From positions 1 to 64,000 of the forward strand of contig NZ_JACJSJ010000042.1 in the NCBI RefSeq assembly GCF_014698115.1: 64,000 bases of DNA, written 5' to 3'. Shown here piece by piece: positions 17,757 through 27,135 of this stretch. Origin of the DNA: Nostoc sp. FACHB-973. Its GTDB lineage: Bacteria; Cyanobacteriota; Cyanobacteriia; Cyanobacteriales; Nostocaceae. Under the pieces are notes generated by a model. That model was not told the origin of the DNA, ran no database searches, and worked only from the letters and a program-made list of their open reading frames with translations. The position numbers and the translations under genes were made by a program. The first letter of the stretch is position 1, and each line of letters opens with the position of its first letter.

Positions 17757-20700
17757 ATGTTTGATGAACGACATTTGCAACTTACTTCTGCCTACGCTAG
17801 AACTAGTCAGCATTTTATTAGAGCTTTTATTTATCCTTTAGGAGAGTTTATTTACAAATCAATAGAATCAGCTATTGATTTAAAATGTCGAATTGAAATA
17901 GGGGAAGAAACTTATTTTCTTACTCCTGATGAGGATGGTGGCTGGAAATGGTCTAAAGGTAACTTTGAAGGTGTAACAGATGAGGAAATAGAACAAGTAG
18001 AAGAGATAATGGCATATTTATTGCCTAAACTTCTTCCCGGCAGTAATGATATAACACCGTCGAAATTTCCTCCTGAGCCTGATTTACCTCCAGTTTTACC
18101 TAACCCCAATTCCCCCTTAATTCTTCCGCCTTCTGCCACATCTGTTGAGTTTTTAACTATACAGATGTGGCAGAACACCCAGGAATATCTACCTATTCAA
18201 GACCAAGATAATGTAGGTTTAAATGCTTCCATCCATAGAAATGTTTTTTTTACAGTTGAAAGCGCCAACAATGGCATAAGTAGTAAAAAACTTGAGCGAC
18301 AAAATACTCAACATATCCCGCCTCACCCAGAACATATTGATCCGCAACATTGGCACGAACTCGTAGTAGGCAGCGCGATCGCACCAGATATTGCACATCT
18401 CAACTTCTCTAGTCTTCATTTTAGCTATGTCGGTGGCGAACATGAAGCTTGGGAACGGCTCATGATCAGCGACAAACTCTCACGTACAAATACAGGTAGC
18501 CTCTCTATTAGGCTTTTAGAACTCTATTCCCATCTAGATGCAGGTGGCTGGTGGTGTAATTCAGGAGTAGACCCGCGCACATTTGCTAATCTTACCCCTG
18601 GTGAGCAACCTCAAGTTAAAGAATGGGGATGTTATAAGCCAAACCGCCCCAGACCCAAAACCGTGAAAAAAGATGGGTTCACTGTTGCGGTTGAAGGCAA
18701 GTTCATCAAATATGAGCATCCACCATCAGTTGATTTGAGTATTTTCTTGCTAGATGTCCCAGGCGTGATTGCCCAAAATATTTACTCAAAAGCTGGAGTA
18801 AACCCCAGCGATAGCGATCGCTTGAGTGGTTTTTGGTATTGTGTGTATAAACACAACATTCCCATCACCATTACCGAAGGGGCGAAGAAAGCAGCCAGTC
18901 TGTTAAGCCAAGGTCACGCAGCCATCGGACTACCAGGAATTTCCTCCGGCTATCGCTCACCTAAAAACGAGTGGGGCAAGAAAATTGGTGATTCCTATCT
19001 GGCTGATGAGTTAGCTGTTTTCGCAACTTCTGGTAGAGAAATCAAAATCTGCTTTGATCATGAAACTAAGCCTGAAACTAAGCTCAATATCCAAAGAGAT
19101 ATTTGTCAGACAGGAAGCTTATTACAAGAATTTGGTGCTGTCGTTAAAGTAATAACGCTGCCAGGGCCGGATAAGGGTGTAGATGATTTTATAGTGGCAC
19201 AGGGAGGAGAAAGTTTTGAAAAGCTATCTGCCGGGGCTATAGCTCTAGAGTCATGGCATCAAAATCAACTTGATAGAAAACGTTTTACTATCAAGCTCAA
19301 AGATGGCACAGTCAAAACAATTGATCAACAAAAAGGAGATTTTACTGTGACAGATGCTCCCGAATTAGAAGCAAACATTGGTGTATTTAAAAAAAGTCGT
19401 GCTAAATCACCTATTGACCCTGGTTCACAGATTATAGATATAAAAGTTATTGATTCAGACATTATTCATATAGATGTTACCCCTGAGTCAACCCAACCAA
19501 CTGAACCGCCTGTGATTCCACAAAACACAAAAAGCATTAGTTCTTGGGCTAAAAAAGAAAATGTTACACTTTATGAGCCTAATTTTTTTAGAAAGCGCCT
19601 AGAAGCTAGCGAGAATAAACAAATAGCTTTTGCTGCTTATACTTTGTTAAAAAAATATGGTGTTGAGGCTAAAGATGAACAACAGCAGACCAGTGGCAAA
19701 ATCTACCATGCTGATGCTTTTGTAATCAAGAATCATGGTGCTGATAAATACAGTATCTATCGTCGTCATAATAATGTAGAGTTAATAACTTTTCAAGCTG
19801 ATAAATGGGGACATGTAGGCAATATTAAACTTTCTTACACAGAAATAGAGTCTGAGCCAAAAATTTGGAGAGAAAAACAAAGTAAAGAAGGCAGGAGGCA
19901 GAAGGCAGAAGGCAGAAGGGATAGCGAAGCGTTAGCGAGTCCGCGAGCGTCAGAATTTGACCCTGGCTCTAACCCCGCTCAATTCTTGTCCACCAAATCA
20001 GAGATTATGGTGGGGGACTCAGACCCATGTTCCCTCTGGTCACGGGCAGAGAGCGAAAACAGTATTCCTTCTGCCTCCTGCCCTCTGCCCTCTGCCTTTC
20101 TTGTTAACATTCTGCCTATTGAAAGGCAGGAGTTTTTGTTAGTGGCTGACTACCTCAAAGCTGGTAAAGAATTGCCCTCTGTTGATGAAGACCCTCGCAA
20201 AATAGCCTCTGTCGTTGGTTCAGTCTCTCCTAAAGGCACACACAATATTTTAGAAAGTTTCAAAGAAAACGAGGTATTAAAAATTCTCACACAAACTATT
20301 ACTAGCTTCGAGAAAGACGATTTAACCTTGGGCAATTACCGGATTCTTTTTCAGCAAACCAGTGACAATACATCTACTCTGCAATTACTCAAAACTGAAC
20401 ACAATGGTACAAATCGGGAAGCTGTTCGCTTTCAGTTTGAGAAAACTGACACTGGGATGACTCATCAAGTCCAAGCGATGGCTATCACTGAAGCTGATTT
20501 GGAGAAGTTAAGACTATTAGCTCAAAAACTGCATATTAATTACAAAGCATTATTTGGCAACCCGACAGACACCCGTGACATCGACTTGCCCGTTCATCCC
20601 GAAATTACCCGTAATTTAGACAAAGAGCAGTCATATCAATCTACTCAATCTACGTCCAACGTACCAGATCGCAAGACACAATCAAACCTACAAGAAGCAA

Positions 20701-21479
20701 GCTCTAATTCTCCTTCTGCAAAACAACACAACGCTGTATCACACTCAACTACACCAACACCATCACAACCAACAAAACGACCCAAATTTTCTTCTGGATT
20801 AGATAACGCTGTGCTACCACTACATCCAGTTTTGAAACAATATTGGGAGCAGTTAGAAAAGGATGGTTCAAGTCATGAGACTGTAGCGCAAGGACATTTA
20901 GAATTTCAATCTAAAATTCAGCAAACTGGAAAATTAACTGTTGGTGAACAACGTGAACTTTACCAGCAGATTCAAAATCTTGCCTGGAGCGAGATCAATC
21001 ATTTTGGGCGTACTGATATTGTGCTTCCACCATTAGCTTACATTGTTAATGATTTGCGTTCGCACGTTCTTACAGAACCACAGCCACAGTTTTCTTCTGA
21101 CCCAAAACGTGATAGGCTTATGCCTCTTCACCCTGACATCGCCTCTCATTGGCACGGTTTAGAAACTAATAATGCTTGGTCTAGTGTTGCCAATCAGTAC
21201 AACAACCCTTTACGGGAAAAACTTTCAAAAACTGGCAAGCTGACTATTGGGGAGCAGCGTGAACTTTACCAGAAAATTCTCCTTCAAAGTCAATTCGAGC
21301 AGCACAACAAAGGGCAAACGAATATCTCACTTCCTCCTTTGAGTGATGTGATTCAGGATTTGCTCAATACTCGTAGCCAGGTTATTAACAATACTTATAC
21401 GCCCAAGGTTAAAGTACATTCCCAAAAATCTCACACTCCACCACAACCTACTACTAATTCAGAGGAATTAGAATTATGA
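17757..21479 (+). CDS. Large DUF3854/toprim primase-like plasmid protein
   Basis: 1240 residues. The central part (about 300-490) contains ITEGAKKAASL, GLPGISSGY, KICFDHE and VDDFIVAQGG, the toprim-like blocks of DUF3854 proteins found in cyanobacterial plasmids, with the acidic residues of a primase/topoisomerase metal site present. A helicase part is not visible, so primer synthesis or ssDNA handling during transfer is the likeliest role. About residues 705-785 are encoded by an inserted palindromic repeat (19885-20100) that stays in frame. The C-terminal third contains two similar 85-residue units (about 1020-1105 and 1120-1205), each with PLHP, then TGKLT(V/I)GEQRELYQ. The protein ends in SEELEL, a tail shared with the MobV relaxase. 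It follows the transfer operon by about 50 bases. Confidence 0.75.
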   Translation: MFDERHLQLTSAYARTSQHFIRAFIYPLGEFIYKSIESAIDLKCRIEIGEETYFLTPDEDGGWKWSKGNFEGVTDEEIEQVEEIMAYLLPKLLPGSNDITPSKFPPEPDLPPVLPNPNSPLILPPSATSVEFLTIQMWQNTQEYLPIQDQDNVGLNASIHRNVFFTVESANNGISSKKLERQNTQHIPPHPEHIDPQHWHELVVGSAIAPDIAHLNFSSLHFSYVGGEHEAWERLMISDKLSRTNTGSLSIRLLELYSHLDAGGWWCNSGVDPRTFANLTPGEQPQVKEWGCYKPNRPRPKTVKKDGFTVAVEGKFIKYEHPPSVDLSIFLLDVPGVIAQNIYSKAGVNPSDSDRLSGFWYCVYKHNIPITITEGAKKAASLLSQGHAAIGLPGISSGYRSPKNEWGKKIGDSYLADELAVFATSGREIKICFDHETKPETKLNIQRDICQTGSLLQEFGAVVKVITLPGPDKGVDDFIVAQGGESFEKLSAGAIALESWHQNQLDRKRFTIKLKDGTVKTIDQQKGDFTVTDAPELEANIGVFKKSRAKSPIDPGSQIIDIKVIDSDIIHIDVTPESTQPTEPPVIPQNTKSISSWAKKENVTLYEPNFFRKRLEASENKQIAFAAYTLLKKYGVEAKDEQQQTSGKIYHADAFVIKNHGADKYSIYRRHNNVELITFQADKWGHVGNIKLSYTEIESEPKIWREKQSKEGRRQKAEGRRDSEALASPRASEFDPGSNPAQFLSTKSEIMVGDSDPCSLWSRAESENSIPSASCPLPSAFLVNILPIERQEFLLVADYLKAGKELPSVDEDPRKIASVVGSVSPKGTHNILESFKENEVLKILTQTITSFEKDDLTLGNYRILFQQTSDNTSTLQLLKTEHNGTNREAVRFQFEKTDTGMTHQVQAMAITEADLEKLRLLAQKLHINYKALFGNPTDTRDIDLPVHPEITRNLDKEQSYQSTQSTSNVPDRKTQSNLQEASSNSPSAKQHNAVSHSTTPTPSQPTKRPKFSSGLDNAVLPLHPVLKQYWEQLEKDGSSHETVAQGHLEFQSKIQQTGKLTVGEQRELYQQIQNLAWSEINHFGRTDIVLPPLAYIVNDLRSHVLTEPQPQFSSDPKRDRLMPLHPDIASHWHGLETNNAWSSVANQYNNPLREKLSKTGKLTIGEQRELYQKILLQSQFEQHNKGQTNISLPPLSDVIQDLLNTRSQVINNTYTPKVKVHSQKSHTPPQPTTNSEELEL
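19885..20100. repeat. MITE-like palindromic repeat inserted in frame in the DUF3854 gene
   Basis: The left end is AGGCAGGAGGCAGAAGGCAG units and the right end is CTTCTGCCTCCTGCCCTCTG, which are complementary over the length of the arms. The interior has CCACCAAATCAGAGATTATG and GGGGGACTCAGACCC, also found (with changes) in the elements near 36270 and 23640. No stop codon arises, so the host gene reads through it for about 72 codons. Confidence 0.75.
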
Positions 21480-21767
21480 AAAGGAGTCAGAAGTCAGAAT
21501 TCAGGAGTCAGAATACCCCATGTCTGTTCGCGCAGCGTCTCCAAGAGTTGTCGGGGGCTTTAGACCATGATTCAGACGCTCTCTACGTTCGCGCAGCGTG
21601 TCGCAGACAGACGCTAAAAGCGTAGCTTGCTTCCCCGTAGGGGTACGCGGACTCGCTTGCCACCGGCGCTATCCACTAAATCGATTCAGAATTCAATTCT
21701 GTTAGCGGTAGCGGGGCGTTTAGCCCATTCTGGCTCCTTATTCCTGAATTCTTCTTCTGTAATACCT
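21480..21767. repeat. Intergenic repeat cluster
   Basis: No gene. It starts with GGAGTCAGAAGTCAGAATTC, continues with common Nostoc repeat blocks (GTTCGCGCAGCGT type) and ends with TCTGGCTCCTTATTCCTGAA. A frame that runs into the downstream gene from 21627 is repeat-derived and not a real N-terminus. Confidence 0.65.
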
Positions 21768-22538
21768 ATGCAATCTAGCTCAGTAGCCGAAACCATCACT
21801 ATCATCAACCGCAACAGTGGCTTTTCTGACAACCAATTGGCCTACAGACTGGCGCTGATGATGGAGAAACACCCACCTTCACCGTCAATAACCCCCGCAC
21901 TAGACACTACAGAGCGCGAAAATATTATTGGTGAGGTGAGAAATACTCTATCTCTTACGCAAAATGCTCAAAGTACTGAAGATTACAGGCAATCCCTTAA
22001 GAAAAAATACTACCAAGAGTACGCCCAAAAATTTGGTTTAAATAAATCTGAGGAAACACCTGATATAGATAATTCAACAAGAGTTGAAGATTTGATCAAT
22101 GAAAAGAAAAAGACATTCTTGCAGCAGATATTAGAAACTAAAGGGCGCAAACTGCCTTTTGTTGACAGTCAACAGTCAAAATCGGTTGAAACTGAAAATA
22201 ATCAGGTTGTTAAAAAGTCTCTCATTCCTGCACTAATGAATATTATCGTTACAAAGGGACAAGATACTATTGGTGGTCGAGTCTATGAAGGCATGGCTTA
22301 TCAATTAAATTTGTTGATGAGAGAAGGTATGCAGCGTCTGACTGTTTGGCGCAAAAGTGATAATCAAAGTGCTTTTAGTGCTTATAAAGTAGAAGAAGAG
22401 GAAGAATACAAAGTAATACACAATCACCTTTCACCACAAGAAACACAAAAGCTGATCAACTTTGATATTAAACAGCAACAGCAACAGCCACCGCAACAAC
22501 AAAACGAGCGATCTTCTGACGGCCTAGAGTTAGACTAA
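21768..22538 (+). CDS. Plasmid protein of unknown function with ELEL-like tail
   Basis: 256 residues from the ATG at 21768; upstream codons in frame belong to a repeat. Mostly helical and charged: a segment near SLKKKYYQEYAQKFGLNKSEE and a basic coiled part, then a region around MNIIVTKGQDTIGGRVYEGMAYQL that looks like a folded domain with a YxxxxY pattern. The end is poly-Gln (QQQQQPPQQQ) followed by SSDGLELD, resembling the acidic-hydrophobic tail of other plasmid proteins here. I do not recognise the family. It probably forms a unit with the upstream DUF3854 gene. Its stop overlaps the stop of the convergent membrane protein by four bases. Confidence 0.6.
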   Translation: MQSSSVAETITIINRNSGFSDNQLAYRLALMMEKHPPSPSITPALDTTERENIIGEVRNTLSLTQNAQSTEDYRQSLKKKYYQEYAQKFGLNKSEETPDIDNSTRVEDLINEKKKTFLQQILETKGRKLPFVDSQQSKSVETENNQVVKKSLIPALMNIIVTKGQDTIGGRVYEGMAYQLNLLMREGMQRLTVWRKSDNQSAFSAYKVEEEEEYKVIHNHLSPQETQKLINFDIKQQQQQPPQQQNERSSDGLELD

Positions 22539-22777
22539 CTAAAATACCCAACAAACAACCCAAGAATGTACGCACTTACTAAGACATATCGCTTAGTTAC
22601 CCGCTCGAATTGTGACCAGGGTGAGATGATGACAGCTAATACTATGTAAAACAATGCTTGTAGAAAATCGTTGTGCCCCAGTTTGATGATTGCCGCTATC
22701 ATCAAAGCCACAAAAATTAGAAAATCCACCCCTGTTTCAATCCTGTCCCAAAGTTTCACATCATATAGGTAACGCAT
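22535..22777 (-). CDS. Small membrane protein
   Basis: 80 residues from the ATG at 22777, chosen because AGAGG lies just upstream (bases 22786-22790 region). Three hydrophobic segments (about 17-34, 39-55 and 60-78) with charged turns. No recognisable family. It overlaps the end of the histidine kinase gene on the same strand by 17 bases, so the two are probably co-transcribed. Confidence 0.5.
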   Translation of the reverse strand: MRYLYDVKLWDRIETGVDFLIFVALMIAAIIKLGHNDFLQALFYIVLAVIISPWSQFERVTKRYVLVSAYILGLFVGYFS

Positions 22778-23516
22778 CTTGTAACCTCTGTGACTTGGGC
22801 AACATCCTATCATCAACCCCATAGATCCCGTCATCTTTGTAAGGAAATATAATGGTGAATTTAGTTCCTTGTCTAACTACCGAGTTTACGCTTATCCTCA
22901 AACCATGAGCATGAGCCACACATAAGGCGATGTACAGTCCTAGTCCCATCCCTGATTGATGTAATAAATTGCTATTTGGCGCTCGCCATAATGGGATAAA
23001 TATATTAGAAATTTGTTCGGCGGCAATCCCACAGCCGGTATCTTCAATCTCGATGGCTAGATCATCTTCTTGATTGAGCAGCCTTAAAAAGATATCTCCG
23101 GTAAGAGTGTACTTAATAGCATTTGTTACAAGATTACACAGCATTCTGTCAATACTTATGCTGTCACCCCGTACTTGCGTTCCATGCTTGTACGATGATT
23201 GAGTTTCATAGTGGAGATTCAAGGAATGATACTGTGCTATTAGTTTGAATCGAGAATAAGTTGTTTGTAAAAAACTTAACATATCAAACTGTTCCACTGT
23301 GACTGGATTTAGTTCAAAAAAAGCAGTTCTTTTAGATTGAATCAAACTCACCCCTCGCTCATTCGTTTGTTGTAAAGCGATCAGCAACGGTTTGATCTCT
23401 TCTAAAGACTGTCCATAAGCACCATCAATTATCTGATTCAAAACTAACGATGCTCCTTGATAGTTGTTTGAAACATCGTGTAACAAACCTAAGATGCTTA
23501 AAACTTCCTGTTGCAT
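22761..23516 (-). CDS. Soluble sensor histidine kinase, no input domain
   Basis: 251 residues, essentially only the kinase core. A presumptive phospho-acceptor His sits in LLHDVSNNYQG near residue 13. The N box is CNLVTNAIKYT, G1 is EDTGCGI and G2 is GMGLGLYIA, all intact. No membrane helix or sensory domain precedes the His helix, so a partner protein probably supplies the signal. The gene is divergent from a NarL-type response regulator 440 bases away, a likely cognate partner. HisKA-type kinases autophosphorylate on His and pass phosphate to an Asp. The short N-terminus may mean loss of a former sensor part. Confidence 0.85.
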   Translation of the reverse strand: MQQEVLSILGLLHDVSNNYQGASLVLNQIIDGAYGQSLEEIKPLLIALQQTNERGVSLIQSKRTAFFELNPVTVEQFDMLSFLQTTYSRFKLIAQYHSLNLHYETQSSYKHGTQVRGDSISIDRMLCNLVTNAIKYTLTGDIFLRLLNQEDDLAIEIEDTGCGIAAEQISNIFIPLWRAPNSNLLHQSGMGLGLYIALCVAHAHGLRISVNSVVRQGTKFTIIFPYKDDGIYGVDDRMLPKSQRLQDALPI

Positions 23517-23593
23517 AACTATGTTTCCAACGACAGATGGTTATTTTGGCTACTTTTATGAATAAATGCTAATTATGTCTATCGAACAGAATA

Positions 23594-23775
23594 AAGGCGT
23601 CAGTCGTCAGAATTCAGCAATGTTTTCGGTACGACTGGCGGATGAATAACCGGCGTTTTTGCACCCCCACTAAATTTTCTTGTTTTGTGGTCAACAATTC
23701 CTGCGCGGTCTGAATCCCCGACTGATTGATTCAGAAGGACTGAATTCAGAATACCTGAATTCTTCTTCAAAAAAT
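23594..23775. repeat. MITE-like repeat between kinase and regulator
   Basis: Fold-back element of the GTCAGAATTCAG family, with internal CCCCACTAAATTTTC and GTCTGAATCCCC blocks like those in the elements near 20000 and 36280. It lies in the 442-base region between the divergent two-component genes. The remaining bases (to 23958) are AT-rich and presumably hold the regulator's promoter. Confidence 0.6.
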
Positions 23776-23958
23776 TTGAGAATGCTTTTATTTTAGTTCT
23801 AAAAGAAATATCCAATCAAGCTTTAGTACTAAACTTTCTTTCATTTATCTGGAAAGATTTTTCTTACTTATATGTTATAATACATCAGCCAAAAGTAAAA
23901 GACTTAATACCAATAACTATGTTATAAATATTGAGTCATCTTATAATCGAAGTGATTT

Positions 23959-24612
23959 ATGATTCGATTAGCGCTCATTGAGGATGAAGAACTTATTAGG
24001 TTGGGGATCACTACTGCTATCAATCAACAACCAGATATGGAAATGGTCGGCGTTGCTCGTACTGGTATTGAAGGGATTAATTTAGTTAAGGAATTAAATC
24101 CCGATGTGATTTTGGTGGATATTGGTTTACCCGACATATCGGGGCTAGAAGTGATCAAAGAGGTCAAAGTCAATAGCAAGACTAAAATTGTTGTTCTTTC
24201 TTCCCATTCTTCTCAAGGCACTGTTCAATCAGCTTTAAATGCCGGCGCTGATTCTTACATTCTCAAAAAGAATAATGTTCCTTTGATTTTAGAAGCAATT
24301 AAAACCACATTCTACGATAACAAGTCTTTTTTTGACCCTGATATTAGCCGACATAATTTTTTCTTCCAGCAGAAAATTAAGGGGAAGAGTTACCAAGATA
24401 ATCTTAGTGCCACTGAAATGCAAATTATCTCTTTGATGGCAGATGGTTCTTCTAATAAGCTGATTGCCGAGCGGTTATTTATTACTGAAAGTACCGTTAA
24501 AGGCCATATTAACAAGATTTTTGCGAAGTTAGATGTCAAGGATCGCGTCAATGCTCTGATTGAAGCTAGTAAACTTGGGTACATCGAACAAGATTACTTG
24601 AAAGTAGGTTAG
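23959..24612 (+). CDS. NarL/LuxR-type response regulator
   Basis: 217 residues. The receiver domain (1-120) has acidic E8/D9, phospho-acceptor D54 (ILVDIGLPD), S81 or T-equivalent in VVLSS and K103. A LuxR-type helix-turn-helix follows at about 148-210 (LSATEMQIISLMADGSSNK then ESTVKGHINKIFAKL). It should bind DNA as a dimer upon phosphorylation, most likely by the adjacent histidine kinase. On a conjugative plasmid it may control transfer or adhesion, but no target is shown. The receiver and DNA-binding motifs look intact. Confidence 0.88.
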   Translation: MIRLALIEDEELIRLGITTAINQQPDMEMVGVARTGIEGINLVKELNPDVILVDIGLPDISGLEVIKEVKVNSKTKIVVLSSHSSQGTVQSALNAGADSYILKKNNVPLILEAIKTTFYDNKSFFDPDISRHNFFFQQKIKGKSYQDNLSATEMQIISLMADGSSNKLIAERLFITESTVKGHINKIFAKLDVKDRVNALIEASKLGYIEQDYLKVG

Positions 24613-24616
24613 CTAC

Positions 24617-25210
24617 TCACTTACCTACTTGAATTAAACAATAGCCTTGGGTTTTACTCTGCTGTGTTTGACAGGCTTCAATCGCTGCTTGATTCTTCAA
24701 GATTATTTGATACATTTGCTTACCCTCTTGGGATTTTGCCCATTGGAGAATCTTTATCTCGTTACGTGAGACTACTACTGACTGATTCGTTCCTATATTT
24801 TGCACCAGATTCCATGTGGTCAGCGAACCCAGCAAGGTACTGCCAGCCGCTACTAATCCACACACAAGAGATACTGTCCCCAATCCCCAGCCTGCCTGCA
24901 CTTTCATGCCTGTGCCGATGGGCTTGATTTTTTTGATCTCATCACGTACAGCATTTGACACAACTGTATAATGCATTGACTCGGCTTGTTTGCTTGTCTT
25001 ATCCAGTTTTTGGTCTATCAGTGCTGCCCACGCTTCTATCATTGCCTCCATTCTTGCCTGGAGGTCTATGATCGTTTCTTCATATCTGCCCAGTGTAGCC
25101 ATCATCCTAAAAACTGGATCGTCTGGTGTAATTCCTAGTTGATATGCCCCTTCAACTATGCGTTTTTGTTCTGATGGGGAATAACCTTGTAATGTGTCTT
25201 GTAGTGTCAT
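24617..25210 (-). CDS. Plasmid-borne membrane protein with coiled coil, unknown family
   Basis: 197 residues. The N-terminal part reads GYSPSEQKRIVEGAYQLGITPDDPVFRMMATLGRYE, a helical PDDP-containing pattern that I recall from other Nostoc plasmid proteins of similar size. A charged helix (about 45-85), a glycine-rich hydrophobic segment (about 108-135) and a soluble tail with two Cys follow. It is last in a minus-strand series after two ParA-like ATPases. A role in plasmid transfer or positioning is guesswork. The stop lies five bases after the convergent regulator stop. Confidence 0.6.
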   Translation of the reverse strand: MTLQDTLQGYSPSEQKRIVEGAYQLGITPDDPVFRMMATLGRYEETIIDLQARMEAMIEAWAALIDQKLDKTSKQAESMHYTVVSNAVRDEIKKIKPIGTGMKVQAGWGLGTVSLVCGLVAAGSTLLGSLTTWNLVQNIGTNQSVVVSRNEIKILQWAKSQEGKQMYQIILKNQAAIEACQTQQSKTQGYCLIQVGK

Positions 25211-25424
25211 AAAGTAGGGGGTTGGGTGTAGGGTGTAGGGTGTAGGAAAAATTAGTGGGGGCTTGTACGAATGGCACGCTTGTTAAGCTGAAATCTGGTC
25301 AGGGCAGGGGGTAGAGTTGCATGTTCGTTTTAAGACAATTAAATTTTAGTTGCGTCAAGGAGTTCAACATCTTCTTAATTCCCTACACCCCACACCCCAA
25401 TACCTGCAACCCTAATTTTTGTCA
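25211..25424. repeat. Intergenic tandem heptamer repeats
   Basis: GGGTGTA units repeated near 25220-25245, with the complementary CCCTACACCCCACACCCC near 25381-25398. The intervening bases hold no gene. The two ends can pair, as in other fold-back repeats of this genome. Confidence 0.6.
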
Positions 25425-26123
25425 TCAATCAAGCCCTAGATATTTAATAGCCAAATTGTTATTCATTACTGAATGACGAAACTTTTTAATCCACTGAAAA
25501 ATGAAGCTTCTCCAAAATAAAATTATCGATAGATCCTGGCAAACTTGTGAATATGGTTTACCAGTCTTTTCCATCGCTTGATAATGATTTCGATGTAGAG
25601 CCATTAATTCTACTTCTGTCCCTCCTATTATTAACAGCTTTTTCCGTATCTTATCCTCATATTCTCTAAATTCTGGCGCAAAATGGTAATTTTTCACTAC
25701 CACGTAGTTAGCGTTATTGGTCGCGTTCTGGATGATTGCATTTAAGTAATATATACAGTCTTGCCTGTGAGAAATAGGTTGAAGAAATGTTAAATTCCAA
25801 CCAAATTTTACTACAACCTCAAATAAGCTAGCACTCTCTATATATTGAATTACTTTTTCAATATCTTGTCCGGGCATATCAACAATCATCACATCTAAAT
25901 CAGGATGATTTAAGTCATCTGTTATTGCATCAGCATCGTCATTTGATAAATCAAACTTCTTAATGGTTGCTATATGTTCATAAGCCTGAAATACAGGGAA
26001 TGATTCTTGGTTATAAACCTTTATCCGTTTTCCTTGTTGGGCTAACATTTCTAGTAATAGCTTAATAACTGTAGACTTACCCACCCGCGCATCTCCTACA
26101 GTTATAATAATTCTCTTTGACAT
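25425..26123 (-). CDS. P-loop ATPase, ParA/MinD-like
   Basis: 232 residues. Walker A is GDARVGKST at about residues 10-18, and VMIVDMPGQD is a switch-II/Walker B-like strand. The deviant Walker A lysine of ParA proteins (KGGxGKT) is absent, so this is a looser relative, of the kind encoded on plasmids for conjugation (StbC/TraL-like). It starts eight bases after the larger ParA-like gene ends and is probably co-transcribed and functionally paired with it. An ATP-dependent positioning or assembly role at the membrane or nucleoid is the usual function of such proteins. The C-terminal 60 residues are basic and aromatic. Confidence 0.7.
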   Translation of the reverse strand: MSKRIIITVGDARVGKSTVIKLLLEMLAQQGKRIKVYNQESFPVFQAYEHIATIKKFDLSNDDADAITDDLNHPDLDVMIVDMPGQDIEKVIQYIESASLFEVVVKFGWNLTFLQPISHRQDCIYYLNAIIQNATNNANYVVVKNYHFAPEFREYEDKIRKKLLIIGGTEVELMALHRNHYQAMEKTGKPYSQVCQDLSIILFWRSFIFQWIKKFRHSVMNNNLAIKYLGLD

Positions 26124-26131
26124 CTTTATTC

Positions 26132-27103
26132 CTATTCAGATAACATCTTCTCCATGCCAAATAAATCTTTTTTTTGCTTTATTTGCCCTTTAAAATTGTT
26201 CAGCCAGCTTAAGACTCTACCAAATACAGACGGATATTCATCTTGTTCAAGTCCTTGTCTAAATGTCAAATTTTTCACATCTAAATAATCGTAGGATTTT
26301 TTCGCTAGTTTTGGCATAGTTATACTTGTGAAATCATGCGCTGTTGCTTTTACTTGCTGTTCAATTGCTTTTATTTCTTGGGAACCATCATAAAAAGTAA
26401 ATTGTTCTGTCTCTCCGTAAAACAAGTTTTTTACTATTACATAATCAACCCGATCGCCGCAGAAACTATATAGTTCTAGTAGTTGAGTTATACAATCAAT
26501 TATTGTGCTAATAACTACTACTATCGTCACCCGCATTTTACATTTATTATTTACTACATCTAAAAATCCCATCTCAGTTATTAAAATTTTTAAAGTTGGT
26601 AGAAATTGTGATGGCGTTTCTAGTAGTATCAAAGATTGTTCATCTTGATTTTCCCCAGATTCATTTGATTTGGGATAGACTAATTCTTTTAAATTATCTA
26701 CAAATTCATCTAATTTATCTGAGTTAGATATATCTAAACGATGAATGTTTGCAGCTTTTTCATAAAATCTGATCAAGTGTGGATTAGAATTATCCGCGTC
26801 TAACCCAACAAATTTTACTGCGTTATCTATGTAAGTTTGCGCTAAACCTCTCGCAAACGTGGACTTACCAACACCTCCTTTATCTCCTGTCACCATTACT
26901 AATCTTCTTAGTTGTTGGGGATTATTTTTATTGTCGTTATTCCCATTCTTGTCTGTGGTTACTGAACTTTTAGGCTTTGTATCAATAGGGACTTTTTCTG
27001 TCGTATCGTTAGACAATGGCTTACTTGGCTCTATGTTACTAGTGCTTATTTCTGGCAACGTGCTATTCATATCTTGGTTGTTTTCTTCAATGTGAAATGT
27101 CAT
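26132..27103 (-). CDS. ParA-like ATPase (deviant Walker A)
   Basis: 323 residues from the ATG at 27103, preceded by AAGGA. The first 60 residues are Ser/Asn/Asp-rich and look disordered. The ATPase begins at about residue 65 with MVTGDKGGVGKSTFARGLAQ, the ParA/MinD deviant Walker A with both lysines. VGLDADNSNP is the A' motif. It is likely to use ATP-driven dimerisation for positioning or segregation. It is distinct from the ParA of the ParAB pair at 53.2-53.8 kb. It lies in a minus-strand series with a BRO-N-like protein upstream and a second P-loop protein downstream, and no ParB is adjacent. Confidence 0.8.
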   Translation of the reverse strand: MTFHIEENNQDMNSTLPEISTSNIEPSKPLSNDTTEKVPIDTKPKSSVTTDKNGNNDNKNNPQQLRRLVMVTGDKGGVGKSTFARGLAQTYIDNAVKFVGLDADNSNPHLIRFYEKAANIHRLDISNSDKLDEFVDNLKELVYPKSNESGENQDEQSLILLETPSQFLPTLKILITEMGFLDVVNNKCKMRVTIVVVISTIIDCITQLLELYSFCGDRVDYVIVKNLFYGETEQFTFYDGSQEIKAIEQQVKATAHDFTSITMPKLAKKSYDYLDVKNLTFRQGLEQDEYPSVFGRVLSWLNNFKGQIKQKKDLFGMEKMLSE

Positions 27104-27135
27104 TTTCCTTGATTCCTTTTGATGTTTATTATTTT

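Noticed and set aside
21627..21767. N-terminal extension of the protein starting at 21768
   Set aside because: It is encoded by dispersed repeats; the ATG at 21768 is the first plausible start.
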